NCBI RefSeq assembly: GCF_026127265.1
Contig: NZ_WWFG01000013.1
Location: forward strand, 11,710-75,709
Origin: Nostoc sp. KVJ3
Lineage (GTDB): Bacteria; Cyanobacteriota; Cyanobacteriia; Cyanobacteriales; Nostocaceae
Direction: 5' to 3'
Length of the DNA stretch: 64,000 nt
Part shown: piece by piece, positions 42,465-51,741 of the stretch
Position numbering within the stretch: position 1 is the first letter of the stretch
Layout: every line of letters begins with the position of its first letter
Translations under genes and position numbers: made by a program
The notes under the pieces: model-generated
The model's input: the letters and a program-made list of their open reading frames with translations, nothing else
The model's database searches: none
Told to the model about the DNA's origin: nothing

Positions 42465-43043
42465 TTATTTGTAGAGTTCTTGATTAGTAGCCTTTGGAGA
42501 CAAAGGGGTTTTATTGTATGGTTTTAGTAAAATGCCGGCACCGATGAGAGCAACCAAAATTGGTACGGCTACATACTGAACACACCATCTGATATTTTCG
42601 GCTTTAGATGCAGAATTTTTCAAAATTGCACCTCGATTTTTCAGATCGTACTTCATATCTTCAGTTAGTCCATCACAACCTTCAAATACTGCATTTTCCA
42701 CTTTCACGTCACTCAATATAGTGTTGCTCAATTTGACTTTTCTCAGGATAGAACACCGTAAATCTGAGCCAGTTAAATTTGCGCCAGCCAGATTCGCTTG
42801 AAACAAATTAGCCCCATTGAGCTTTGCATTATGCAATTTAGCCCCGCACAAACTAGCGTCTGTTAAATTGGCACCACATAGTTGTGTATCCTTTAGATTG
42901 GCACCATTTAAATTACAGTGACTCAAATTACAACCATTGAGCTTAGTGCCTATGAAGAGATAGTGGCTAAAGTTTTGGTTGCTCAAATCGCGGCAGCTCA
43001 AGTCTTGCTGGGAAAAGTCATTATTATTTTGAATCGAATGCAT
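42465..43043 (-). CDS. Pentapeptide-repeat protein with C-terminal membrane helix
   Basis: 192 aa. Residues ~13-120 are tandem A(D/N)LxX pentapeptides (CNLSHCNLNGANLKDTQLCG, NLTDASLCGAKLHNAKLNGA), which fold as a right-handed quadrilateral beta helix. A hydrophobic segment (YVAVPILVALIGAGILL) near the C-terminus anchors it in a membrane. Function is unknown; such proteins are abundant in cyanobacteria. The Tn3 element begins 20 bp upstream of the ATG, separating the gene from its original promoter, so expression may be lost or driven from the transposon. Confidence 0.85.
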   Translation of the reverse strand: MHSIQNNNDFSQQDLSCRDLSNQNFSHYLFIGTKLNGCNLSHCNLNGANLKDTQLCGANLTDASLCGAKLHNAKLNGANLFQANLAGANLTGSDLRCSILRKVKLSNTILSDVKVENAVFEGCDGLTEDMKYDLKNRGAILKNSASKAENIRWCVQYVAVPILVALIGAGILLKPYNKTPLSPKATNQELYK

Positions 43044-43281
43044 AGATTTTTACTTGTGTGTGAACAGGGCATCACCGTGCCAAAACGGGAAAATTGTACG
43101 CTAAGGGTGAAAGCCTTGTCCAGCAAGCATCTTAGCCACTGTTTTTTTTACCCTTCACCCTTGAGCGGCTGATTACCCTTATTTTGTTGGTGCAGAGTAG
43201 TATGTATTCCCTGCACCAAGCATGGTATGTTTTGACAAAAGTATTTTTTTATTATCACACTTGCTCAGTTATATGCTGAAA

Positions 43282-44175
43282 TTATTCAGAAAAATTTGGT
43301 AGGTTTTTCAACGCCAATTGTGCCACAAATTCTGCACGTTGTGACGTTACTTTTTGATACCGTAATGTTGTCTGAATGCTTTCATGTCCCATGAGCGCCC
43401 TGAGTTCTTCAATGCCCATTAATCCCACTCGCTCTGTAGCAAAAGTGTGCCGTAGGTCGTGAATATGAATTTCTTGGAGTTCAGGACTATCTATAATGAG
43501 CTTAGTCCAGGATTTATGCGCCATACGGTAAGAAAGGCGGGATACTTCTAAAGTCTTTGGCTGTTGAGCAGTAAACAGGGCTGGATGCTTAGGATGTCTA
43601 TAATATTCAATGTAGTGATTTAGACTTTGATTCGCTACTTCACTGTAAAAACACCACCGTTGCTTGTTGCCTTTCCCAACAACCTGAAATTTCTGAGCTT
43701 TGAGGTCTATGTCATCTAAATTTAGAGCTAGTACCTCAGCAATCCTAGCGCCACTGGTATGCAACAAACGCACCAATGCAGACAAACGAACATCTTTTTT
43801 GATGACACGATACAGAATACTTAATTGGTATGGAGTAAGGTAACGCACAACCTCATCTGTAGCGTGTTCTCCTTGTTCTCGACTGGGTTTACGTCTTGTG
43901 AGTCCCGCAACCGGATTGGATTTGAGATATCCCATATCAACAGCAAAACTGAACAAAGCCGTGATTACAGCTTGATGACGGTGGTGGGTCGTATAGGAAA
44001 CATCAGTTAAATGATTGAGATATTCCATCAAAACTTGTCTGTCGATGATTTCTATTGACCATCGACCGTATTCCTTGAGCAAGGGGATAATCGTAGACTG
44101 ATATGAACGCAGAGTACTTTTGGCTAGTCCTGGACGCTCTAAAAACTTGGTGGCTAAAGCTGCTAAAGTCATCAT
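43282..44175 (-). CDS. Tyrosine recombinase of the Tn3 element (TnpI-like cointegrate resolvase)
   Basis: 297 aa, ATG at 44172 or 44175. The N-terminal core-binding domain (TLRSYQSTIIPLLKEYGRW) precedes the catalytic domain with arginine in HTSGARIAEVLAL, the HDLRHTFAT box, the histidine in LMGHESIQTTLRY and the nucleophile tyrosine in the same stretch. In TnpI-type Tn3 elements this enzyme resolves cointegrates at a site between it and the next gene. It is divergent from the HTH gene, and an AT-rich inverted repeat (44239-44261) lies in the gap. Confidence 0.9.
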   Translation of the reverse strand: MMTLAALATKFLERPGLAKSTLRSYQSTIIPLLKEYGRWSIEIIDRQVLMEYLNHLTDVSYTTHHRHQAVITALFSFAVDMGYLKSNPVAGLTRRKPSREQGEHATDEVVRYLTPYQLSILYRVIKKDVRLSALVRLLHTSGARIAEVLALNLDDIDLKAQKFQVVGKGNKQRWCFYSEVANQSLNHYIEYYRHPKHPALFTAQQPKTLEVSRLSYRMAHKSWTKLIIDSPELQEIHIHDLRHTFATERVGLMGIEELRALMGHESIQTTLRYQKVTSQRAEFVAQLALKNLPNFSE

Positions 44176-44238
44176 TACTTTAGAGGAGCTTTTTACAATT
44201 TATTTAAATAAAGGTTTAGATATTAACTTATCATTAAC

Positions 44239-44261
44239 AAATATATTTTCAGATATATTTT
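44239..44261. promoter_or_regulatory. Inverted repeat between the Tn recombinase and HTH genes, candidate resolution-site core
   Basis: AAATATATT and the opposing AGATATATTTT flank a short centre in the 87-bp gap between divergent genes. In TnpI-type transposons the internal recombination site has this position. It could instead be an operator for the HTH protein. Confidence 0.4.
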
Positions 44262-44262
44262 G

Positions 44263-44730
44263 ATGATTGTAACAGAACATTCAACGCGACCATTGGGAGA
44301 AGAAGGGCTTGCTAATTACGTCCAGAGATTGCGAGGTCAGCTTTCTTTAACCCAAAAAGAGTTGAGTTTCAAAGCGGGAATACATATCCAGACCATCCGC
44401 AAAATTGAGGGTGGACAAACGAATAGACTCAATCAAAAGGCTAAAGGCGGTCTAGCTGCTGCGTTGGGAATACCACCGGAGTACCTAGATGCGGCGGCGA
44501 AGAAAGTCTCCCCAGAAACAATAACTACGTTAAAATTTTGTCCTAGATGTTGGACTCCAGGAACTACCCCTGACCAAATGTGGACAGACTTACGGTCGAA
44601 GTATTGCTTTGCTTGTGGTACAGCTTTACGGAATCGCTGTGTTAGTTGTAATGAACCAATTATGTCATTGAAATTTAAATTCTGCCCTTACTGTGGCGCG
44701 AATTATAAACAAAATCAAACTACTTCTTAA
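44263..44730 (+). CDS. HTH regulator with double zinc ribbon, Tn3-element encoded
   Basis: 155 aa from ATG at 44263. An XRE-type HTH (LRGQLSLTQKELSFKAGIHI, then QTIRKIEGGQTNRL) occupies residues ~20-75. The C-terminal half has CxxC pairs (CPRCWT; CFACGT; CVSCNE; CPYCGA), forming two zinc ribbons. It lies 24 bp before the transposase gene in the same direction and probably regulates transposition. Confidence 0.85.
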   Translation: MIVTEHSTRPLGEEGLANYVQRLRGQLSLTQKELSFKAGIHIQTIRKIEGGQTNRLNQKAKGGLAAALGIPPEYLDAAAKKVSPETITTLKFCPRCWTPGTTPDQMWTDLRSKYCFACGTALRNRCVSCNEPIMSLKFKFCPYCGANYKQNQTTS

Positions 44731-44753
44731 AAACTGAATATCCAGGTATCTAA

Positions 44754-47732
44754 TTGGCAACGCGCGAACTTTTATCTCCGACACAACGACTTCAATTTAC
44801 TGAAATCCCCGATTCTATCACGACAAGAGATATAGCTCGCTACTATACTTTTAGTAATGACGAACTCAAAGTTATCAAAGAGCGTCGTAGACCGCACAAT
44901 CGTCTTGGTTTCGCCGTACAGTTATCTTACCTACGCTTCCCCGGTCGTGTTTGGAGTTTAGGAGAAATAGTCCCAGAATCTGTACTGTTTTATATTGCAT
45001 CTCAATTAAAACTTGACCCGACAATCATCACCGAATATTCCCAAAGGGATACAACTCGACGCGAACATCTGGCAGAAATTCAAAACAATTTCGGATTTCA
45101 TACTTTTAATATATCTACATACAAGCAATTTTCAAAATGGTTATTACCTTTTGCAATATCGTCAGATAAAGGGATGGCGCTTGTGGGAGCGTTGATTGAT
45201 GAGATGCGCTTGCGCCAAATTATTATTCCAGCTATTTCTACGATAGAACGTTTAGCCTGGGAGGTCAGACATCGCGCTCAAAAACTAGTATGTCTTGAGT
45301 TGACTAAAAGTTTGACAACATTACAAAAGACGGCGCTGGATAAGTTATTAATTGTAGAGCCTGATCAAAAACTGACTGATTTAATTTGGCTACGTCAACC
45401 ACCAGGTCAGGCTAATCCAAGAAACTTTTTAAAAGTGGTGGAACGATTGGAGTTTATTCGCCATCTTCATCTTGACTCTGGATGCTTGAAACGAGTACAC
45501 CAAAATCGGTTACTACAATTCACTCGAACTGGTGCGAAGTCTACACCTGCTCACCTATCTAGGTTGGATGAACTGAGACGCTATGCTATTTTAGTTGCTT
45601 TTCTCATTGAATGGAGTGCGTCATTAGTCGATTATGCCATAGAAATGCACGATAAAATGATGGGTAAATTGTTTAACAAAAGTGAGCATCAGCATGGGGA
45701 TAAGTTTCAACATGATGGCAAAGCAATTAATGAGAAAGTCCGATTGTATGCTCAAGTAGGTAAGGCGTTGATTGCTGCTAGAGATGAGTCAATTGATGCT
45801 TATGAAGCGATTGAATCAGTCTTAAATTGGGAAAAGTTTATTAGTAGTGTTGCCGAAGCTGAAAAGCTAGCCAGACCAGCAGATTTTGATTATCTTGAAC
45901 TGCTTGATAATCGTTATTCACAATTGAGAAGGTATACACCAAAATTGTTAGAAGCGTTTGAATTTAAAGCTACTGGAGCCAGTTTACCGATTCTAAAAGC
46001 TTTGTCAGTCATTAAAGAATTAAATATATCTGGTGGTCGAAAAGTACCGGAATCTGCGGATATTAGTTTCGTTAAACCTCGTTGGTTAAAACACGTAGTT
46101 AAGGGCGATACTATTGACCGTCACTACTATGAGATGTGTGCTTTGGCTGAATTACGCAGTGGCTTGCGTTCTGGGGATATTTGGGTAGCAGGCTCGAAGC
46201 AGTTCCAAGATTTTGAGGATTATCTGTTACCAGATAGCTCATGGCAGTCAATGTGTTCTTCTCAAACGATACCTGTGGCAGTAACGACGGATTTCACTAC
46301 TTATATTGAACAACGCTCACTTGAATTGTCTGAACAATTAGCGTTTGTTTCTTCTTTAATGGCAGAAAAGAAACTGGTTGATGTCAGGATAGAGAACGAA
46401 CAGTTAATTATCACTCCTCTTACCAATGCTGTCCCAAAGGAGGTTGATGGATTTAGCAGAACAGTTCATAGTTTACTGCCAAGAATTAAGTTGACTGATT
46501 TGTTAGTAGAAGTTGATTCTTGGACGCAATTTACGAAACATTTTACGCATTTACATTCAGGAGAACAAGTATCTGATAAAGTTGTTTTGTTAAGTGCCTT
46601 ACTTGCTGATGGGATTAATTTAGGTTTAACGCGGATGGCGGACGCAACTCAAGGAATGTCCTTTGAGCGTTTAGCTTGGGTGGCAGATTGGTATATTCGT
46701 GATGAAACTTATTCCAAAGCAATGGCTGAGGTGGTAAATTTCCATACACAAGTGCCTTTTGCTGCTTATTGGGGTGATGGAACAACATCTTCTTCTGATG
46801 GACAACGGTTTAAAGCGGCTGGACATCGTAGTTTTAATGAAGAGATCAATGCCAAATATGGTAAAGATAGAAGCGTGATTTTTTACACGCATATTTCCGA
46901 CCAGTATGCTCCGTTTCACGTTAAGGTAATTAACGCCACGATTCGGGATGCAACTCACGTTTTGGATGGTTTGTTGTATCACGAGAGTGATTTACAGATT
47001 CAGGAGCATTATACGGATACAAGTGGCTATACCGAGCATGTCTTCGCAATGTGCCACCTGCTGGGATTTAGATTTGCACCTCGAATGCGCGATTTACCTG
47101 ATAAGAAATTGTATACTTTTGAACCTAGTTCTCCTGATTCGCCTTTGGCACCCCTCTTCGGTGACAAGATTAATGTGAAATTAATTCAGGAATCTTGGGA
47201 TGAAATTCTACGCCTTGCTAGTTCAATTCGGACGGGGACGGTGACTGCTTCTTTGATGTTAAGGAAATTAGCTTCTTATCCTCGGCAGAATCGTTTAGCT
47301 TTAGCTTTGCGGGAGTTGGGAAGAATTGAGCGGACTTTGTTTACTCTCTCCTGGTTGCAAAGTCCAGAATTGAGACGACGGGCTACGGCAGGACTAAATA
47401 AGGGTGAGGCAAAACATACCCTGAAAAGAGCGGTGTTTTTTAATCGGTTGGGGGAGCTGCGCGATCGCTCTTATGAAGACCAGTTTTATCGGGCCAGTGG
47501 GTTGAATTTGGTGATTGCTGCTATTGTTCTGTGGAATACGGTGTACTTAGAAAAAGCCGTGGATTATTTGCAGGAACAAGGGATGAATATTCCTGAAGAA
47601 CATTTGCAACATTTATCACCGTTGGGTTGGGAGCATATCAATCTCACTGGTGATTATGTCTGGAATTTGAAGCAGGCAACCAGTTTTGACCATCTGCGTC
47701 CTTTGCGAGTTAAAGAAAACAAGTATCGCTGA
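44754..47732 (+). CDS. tnpA: Tn3-family transposase
   Basis: 992 aa, a normal length. It starts at TTG because an in-frame TAA lies immediately upstream. The N-terminal DUF4158-like region (IARYYTFSNDELKVIKERRR) binds the ends. The catalytic C-terminal part contains DATQGMSFERLAWVADWYI, the YWGDGTTSSSDGQRF signature and the later LRRRATAGLNKGEAKH helix region. It catalyses replicative transposition. The right terminal repeat lies 25 bp after the stop. The gene is intact, so the element may be active. Confidence 0.97.
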   Translation: MATRELLSPTQRLQFTEIPDSITTRDIARYYTFSNDELKVIKERRRPHNRLGFAVQLSYLRFPGRVWSLGEIVPESVLFYIASQLKLDPTIITEYSQRDTTRREHLAEIQNNFGFHTFNISTYKQFSKWLLPFAISSDKGMALVGALIDEMRLRQIIIPAISTIERLAWEVRHRAQKLVCLELTKSLTTLQKTALDKLLIVEPDQKLTDLIWLRQPPGQANPRNFLKVVERLEFIRHLHLDSGCLKRVHQNRLLQFTRTGAKSTPAHLSRLDELRRYAILVAFLIEWSASLVDYAIEMHDKMMGKLFNKSEHQHGDKFQHDGKAINEKVRLYAQVGKALIAARDESIDAYEAIESVLNWEKFISSVAEAEKLARPADFDYLELLDNRYSQLRRYTPKLLEAFEFKATGASLPILKALSVIKELNISGGRKVPESADISFVKPRWLKHVVKGDTIDRHYYEMCALAELRSGLRSGDIWVAGSKQFQDFEDYLLPDSSWQSMCSSQTIPVAVTTDFTTYIEQRSLELSEQLAFVSSLMAEKKLVDVRIENEQLIITPLTNAVPKEVDGFSRTVHSLLPRIKLTDLLVEVDSWTQFTKHFTHLHSGEQVSDKVVLLSALLADGINLGLTRMADATQGMSFERLAWVADWYIRDETYSKAMAEVVNFHTQVPFAAYWGDGTTSSSDGQRFKAAGHRSFNEEINAKYGKDRSVIFYTHISDQYAPFHVKVINATIRDATHVLDGLLYHESDLQIQEHYTDTSGYTEHVFAMCHLLGFRFAPRMRDLPDKKLYTFEPSSPDSPLAPLFGDKINVKLIQESWDEILRLASSIRTGTVTASLMLRKLASYPRQNRLALALRELGRIERTLFTLSWLQSPELRRRATAGLNKGEAKHTLKRAVFFNRLGELRDRSYEDQFYRASGLNLVIAAIVLWNTVYLEKAVDYLQEQGMNIPEEHLQHLSPLGWEHINLTGDYVWNLKQATSFDHLRPLRVKENKYR

Positions 47733-47882
47733 AATGCTTATCTGATATAATTTTCAGCCTTAGCGTACAATTTTCCCGTTTTGGCACGGTGATGCCAACA
47801 GGCGTAATTAGAGAGAAGCTGCCAACTACGCTTTTGTTATATAAAAGCTCCCAAGATTTATCCACTGCTATACAAGGGCGAA

Positions 47883-48122
47883 TTAACGAGAAGACTCATA
47901 AATTATGGCGACCGCAAAAAAACAGAAGATAAAGACTGCAATACGTAAAAGCCATTCCCATACACTTAGGTCTAGAAGCATCTGAACAATTGTGGAAGCT
48001 CCAAAAACTCTAGATATGACCAATGCAATCGCAAAACCAAGCAGAGTCAGCAGAAAATATTTCAGACCCTTACAAGCCCAATCGAATAAGAGATTACGGT
48101 CATCATTTAGTTTAGTTTTCAT
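47883..48122 (-). CDS. Small two-pass membrane protein, unknown
   Basis: 79 aa from ATG at 48122 (AAAAAGGT upstream). Two hydrophobic helices (YFLLTLLGFAIALVISRVFG; LLRIAVFIFCFFAVAIIYES) with a polar N-terminus. No family. It lies just outside the right end of the Tn3 element. Two-helix proteins of this size near defence genes are sometimes toxins or effectors, but nothing here proves that. Confidence 0.55.
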   Translation of the reverse strand: MKTKLNDDRNLLFDWACKGLKYFLLTLLGFAIALVISRVFGASTIVQMLLDLSVWEWLLRIAVFIFCFFAVAIIYESSR

Positions 48123-48391
48123 GGTTTTTACCTTTTTCAGAGTGAAATTTAGAGAGAAATGCACCCTCGACTACAGCAACCGAGAGTAGTTGCAACACGC
48201 TAAAAGTTTGATACTGCGTTTATGTGTGCATCAAAACTGACAATTTTTCCTGGACTACATATTTTCTCCGCTCACAGTAGAGGATGAACACCTCTAACAA
48301 CTTGGAGCCGTGTAGTTTTGTTCAAGTAATTGCATCTTACGATTTTGTTCATAGATGTCAGACCCTCATTTTCTATGTAAATTCCAACAAC

Positions 48392-48425
48392 AAAGCTGGT
48401 CAGCGACATATCACTGACCAGCTTT
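48392..48425 (-). terminator. Strong hairpin terminator for the 48529-48906 gene
   Basis: A perfect 12-bp stem, AAAGCTGGTCAG with CTGACCAGCTTT, loop 10 nt. On the minus strand it is followed by TTTGTTGTT, consistent with intrinsic termination about 100 bp after the stop at 48529. The rest of the gap 48123-48528 shows nothing else. Confidence 0.75.
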
Positions 48426-48528
48426 TGTGATTAAGTTCTAATCCTCCCAGCTTGCTAATAAACTAAGTTTTTAATTATTCAATTTAGTTCAAACAACTAT
48501 TTTTTACACAAAAAGCAGATGCAATAAA

Positions 48529-48906
48529 CTAAACCGCTTTCTTTGACCCCGTACATATTCGGTAGGAAAGTCCAACTGTCACAATGAATGTTCTTGTATC
48601 AGGATATTCTAGATTAATAACACCATATCCATGCCCCAAAGATAAAGCAGTGAGAGCCGCTTGCAGAAAAAGCGATGGACAATTAATCTCTTTATTCTCG
48701 ACTAAATTCATCAAATCAAAAAGTGATATCGGAAGGGAATGCTCAAGCGCAAAATCTCCTAGTTGTTCTTTAGAAAAACTAAAGCTGCCTACATTCGGAA
48801 CAAGCAAATCTAAATTATTTCCCTCTATAGTTCTTAACCTAAAAGCTAGCGGACAACCTGGCCTAGGCATATTTTTAATTAATTCCATAATCACCCCAGT
48901 GTCCAT
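48529..48906 (-). CDS. Unknown 125-aa protein
   Basis: Starts at ATG 48906 (ATG six codons later is an alternative). Mixed alpha/beta sequence (FRLRTIEGNNLDLLVPNVGS; LFLQAALTALSLGHGYGVIN), with no membrane segment or motif I recognise. It is divergent from the HTH-NACHT gene with 185 bp between them, so the two may share regulation. The hairpin terminator downstream supports a real transcription unit. Confidence 0.5.
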   Translation of the reverse strand: MDTGVIMELIKNMPRPGCPLAFRLRTIEGNNLDLLVPNVGSFSFSKEQLGDFALEHSLPISLFDLMNLVENKEINCPSLFLQAALTALSLGHGYGVINLEYPDTRTFIVTVGLSYRICTGSKKAV

Positions 48907-48990
48907 AAAGCCTTAGCCTCCTCTTGTGCGAGTGCGCTTGCGCCTGTGTTTGTCTACGTGTTGTTCTCAGTATTGCCTCAAATGATATAA

Positions 48991-49062
48991 CAATGTCGGT
49001 TTATCTGTCAAGCAATGTCGGTCTTAAGATTTTTACAGGTCGGTTTATGGTGGTACTATAAT
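48991..49062 (+). promoter_or_regulatory. Promoter with three GTCGGT direct repeats upstream of the HTH-NACHT gene
   Basis: CAATGTCGGTTTAT (48991), CAATGTCGGTCTTA (49013) and CAGGTCGGTTTAT (49036) are spaced 22-23 bp. A perfect TATAAT follows at 49057-49062, with TTTACA as possible -35 at 49032-49037 (19 bp). The third repeat covers the -35/spacer, a typical repressor position. The HTH at the N-terminus of the downstream protein is a natural candidate for binding. Confidence 0.6.
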
Positions 49063-49091
49063 GGCTGTAAAGCTTTTTGATGCAGACACTT

Positions 49092-51419
49092 ATGGCAAAA
49101 CCAACTTTACAAGCTTCTCCACAAGGAATCCAGCTTGTCAAAGAAGCGTTAATCAAGCGAGGATTAACGCAAAAGATGCTAGCCGATAAGCTAGGAATTC
49201 ATCGTTCAGTAATTAGTGCCTTGCTTAACGGCAAACCGATTTTATTGGAGAATTTTCTCCAGATTGGAGCAGACTTGGGTTTTGATCAAGACTGGTACAA
49301 AATTACTATCTCCGAACCAATGGTTAACCAAGACTTAACTGAGTCGAGTCATAAAGACGAGGCTGAGATAACATCTTTGGTGCAAAAAGTACGCAGTCAG
49401 GTAAGAGATATCATTCAAGAATGGTGCGGCACAATGCGCGTTCTGGATATGTCGCAACCGATAGGGATAAGTCAAATCTACACAGATGTCAATATTTTAG
49501 AGAAGCTGACTGCTCATAAACGTAAGACAATTAAAGAATTCCTCGCAGAATCTAATTTAGAAGATTTGGAAAGATTTGGATTAGGCAGGGTAACTGAAGA
49601 ACGAGTTCTGGGCGAAAGTGCAGTCAAAAAATATAAAAAACTAATTGTTCTAGGGAAGCCAGGAGCTGGAAAAACAACTTTTATCAAGCATCTAGCTCTT
49701 CAGTGTAACCAGGGAATATTCCTGCCCAATCTTGTTCCTATTTTTATTAATCTCAAGTATTTTTCTGAATCTCCTAATTCTCCTTCTATATTAGAATACA
49801 TGGGGCAATTATTTTCTGAGTGTGGAGTAAATGTAGAGCAAATTCAAGAACTATTTGTACGGAAATCAGTTTTGGTTTTACTAGATGGATTGGATGAAGT
49901 AAAAAATGAACATTACGAACGAACTTTAAACGAAATTAGAAGTTTATCTAGAATATATTATGATAATTATTTTATTATTACCTGTAGAATAGCAGCTAAA
50001 GAATACTCTTATAATGTATTCGACAAGTTTACTGAGGTTGAAGTAGCAGATTTTAATGCTCAACAAATTGATAGATTCATCTCTCAATGGTTTGAAAATA
50101 AAAATTTTATTAAAGCAGAAGAGGTAGCTAAAGCATTAAAAAATAATTATCGTTTATCTCAATTAGCAGTTACACCTCTACTATTAACTTTAATATGTTT
50201 AGTTTTTGAAGAAAAATGTAATTCTCCTAATAATCGTTCAGAGTTATATACAGAAGGTATTGAAATTCTTCTCAGTAAGTGGGATGCTAAACGAGGAATT
50301 CAACGAGAGCAAGTCTATCAACAACTATCTCTTCAAAGGAAGAAAGATTTATTAAGTTATATTGCTTTTAAGACTTTCAAAGAGAAAGAGTTTTTCTTTT
50401 CTCAAAAAGAAGCAAAAAGTTATATCAAAGAATATATACAGAATCTACGCAGTAATGCTGATAGAGATAAAGAAGATATCCAACTAGATAGCGAAGCAGT
50501 TTTACACGTAATTGAGGCACAGCATGGACTTTTAGTAGAACGAGCTAAAGGAGTTTATTCCTTTTCTCACCTCACTTTTCATGAATACTTTACTGCTCGT
50601 GAAATCAATATTAGAAAGCGATCAGAGATAGAAGCTTTTCAAGAGTTAGTGAACAATTTGAGCGATAGCTACTGGCGAGAAGTATTTCTATTATCAGCAG
50701 AAATGGCTCAACCAGATGCTTCATTACTTTTCAAAATAATGAAAGAAAAAATTGATCAAATTCTAGACAATAATGAAAAACTACAAAATTTTCTTGGTTA
50801 TGTACACAAAAAGTCATTAATTCATTATAATTCTGTGAAATCATCTGCTATACGAGCTTTTTATTTTGATATTGATTTTGATATAGATCAAGAGCGACGA
50901 CTCAGTTTACTACTAGATAGTTCAGCTAATTATTTAGTTTGCGGAAGCTTTTTTGCTCGCGTTTTTCAAGATACTGATTTTGAAGAAGGTATTCATATTG
51001 CTGAAAAATACGATAAAAATATAGCTCAAGGAGAACAAAAAATTATTGATGTATCCTCAGCTAATGAAGCTATGTATATTGCTGTCAAATATGCTCTTAA
51101 ATCTAAGCAGTTAGACCAAAAAATAAGAAATGCTTTAGAAGAAATATACTATAAAGATACTCAGCCTGAGAATGAAGAACAGCTGAAGCGTTTAGCTGAT
51201 GATTCTAGAAGTCTGGCTAAGGACAACCGTCAAATAGGAAGTCATCCTTGGCAATTTAATGATGACGAGACTAAATTGCTTAAGAAGTATTATGAAGCTA
51301 ATCTACTCTTAGTAGAGTGTATGAATACTGATTGTGTTATTAATCCCAAAGTTCGTAAAGAAATTTTAGATACATTAATCTTACCTATTGATGATAAATC
51401 AGCCTTATCCTCTGAATAG
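49092..51419 (+). CDS. HTH-NACHT NTPase, bNACHT-like candidate anti-phage protein
   Basis: 775 aa from ATG at 49092 (ATG 49080 and TTG 49077 are in frame). Residues ~5-60 form an XRE-like HTH (ALIKRGLTQKMLADKLGIHR, then SVISALLNGK). The NACHT domain has Walker A VLGKPGAGKTTFI (about 187), Walker B LVLLDGLDEV (about 262) and a sensor-like ITCR. VYSFSHLTFHEYFTAREI (about 490) is the conserved winged-helix end of NACHT modules; the C-terminal ~250 residues are helical and probably the sensor. Bacterial NACHT proteins protect against phage. Here the N-terminal 'effector' position is a DNA-binding domain, suggesting autoregulation or transcription-linked action. Confidence 0.85.
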   Translation: MAKPTLQASPQGIQLVKEALIKRGLTQKMLADKLGIHRSVISALLNGKPILLENFLQIGADLGFDQDWYKITISEPMVNQDLTESSHKDEAEITSLVQKVRSQVRDIIQEWCGTMRVLDMSQPIGISQIYTDVNILEKLTAHKRKTIKEFLAESNLEDLERFGLGRVTEERVLGESAVKKYKKLIVLGKPGAGKTTFIKHLALQCNQGIFLPNLVPIFINLKYFSESPNSPSILEYMGQLFSECGVNVEQIQELFVRKSVLVLLDGLDEVKNEHYERTLNEIRSLSRIYYDNYFIITCRIAAKEYSYNVFDKFTEVEVADFNAQQIDRFISQWFENKNFIKAEEVAKALKNNYRLSQLAVTPLLLTLICLVFEEKCNSPNNRSELYTEGIEILLSKWDAKRGIQREQVYQQLSLQRKKDLLSYIAFKTFKEKEFFFSQKEAKSYIKEYIQNLRSNADRDKEDIQLDSEAVLHVIEAQHGLLVERAKGVYSFSHLTFHEYFTAREINIRKRSEIEAFQELVNNLSDSYWREVFLLSAEMAQPDASLLFKIMKEKIDQILDNNEKLQNFLGYVHKKSLIHYNSVKSSAIRAFYFDIDFDIDQERRLSLLLDSSANYLVCGSFFARVFQDTDFEEGIHIAEKYDKNIAQGEQKIIDVSSANEAMYIAVKYALKSKQLDQKIRNALEEIYYKDTQPENEEQLKRLADDSRSLAKDNRQIGSHPWQFNDDETKLLKKYYEANLLLVECMNTDCVINPKVRKEILDTLILPIDDKSALSSE

Positions 51420-51741
51420 ACTTATCATTGTATAAATTGATTAAATTATAACTTAATCGTCTATTTATACTAATTTCTAATAACTGGGTAAGTTCTTTAT
51501 ATAATTTGGTCAAATTAATCAGATATTTGATATGAATAATATAATTTAGTAAAAAACCATGTTACCGCTAGGATTACTAGAGTTGACATAAGTTGATTGC
51601 CTAACTTTGATATAACTGAATTGAAGTAAATTGGAATCATTTTTGCCTAATTGTCTATTTCCTTTTTCAACAAGGGTTTCAGGTATTTTTGTACCTGAAA
51701 TGTCTCAAGTCCCAATAATAAATACGTAAAGTAAATCGATC
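51420..51741. other. Intergenic region with a 9-bp hairpin before the cupin gene
   Basis: AT-rich, no gene. TTTCAGGTA (51677-51685) and TACCTGAAA (51692-51700) form a perfect 9-bp hairpin 41 bp before the cupin start; it may be an operator or an attenuator. Nothing else is seen. Confidence 0.45.

Larger units (their letters stand above)
43068..47796. mobile_element. Complete Tn3-family transposon, 4729 bp
   Basis: Perfect 39-bp terminal inverted repeats at 43068-43106 and 47758-47796 begin GGCATCACCGTGCC and end CTAAGG. They are bounded by the 5-bp target duplication AACAG at 43063-43067 and 47797-47801. Contents: a tyrosine recombinase (TnpI-type resolvase), an HTH/zinc-ribbon regulator and the transposase. 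There is no passenger gene. Perfect ends and duplication imply a recent insertion. Confidence 0.97.

Noticed and set aside
44260..44730. HTH/zinc-ribbon protein as a defence regulator
   Set aside because: It lies between the perfect Tn3 ends, 24 bp before the transposase, so it belongs to the transposon.
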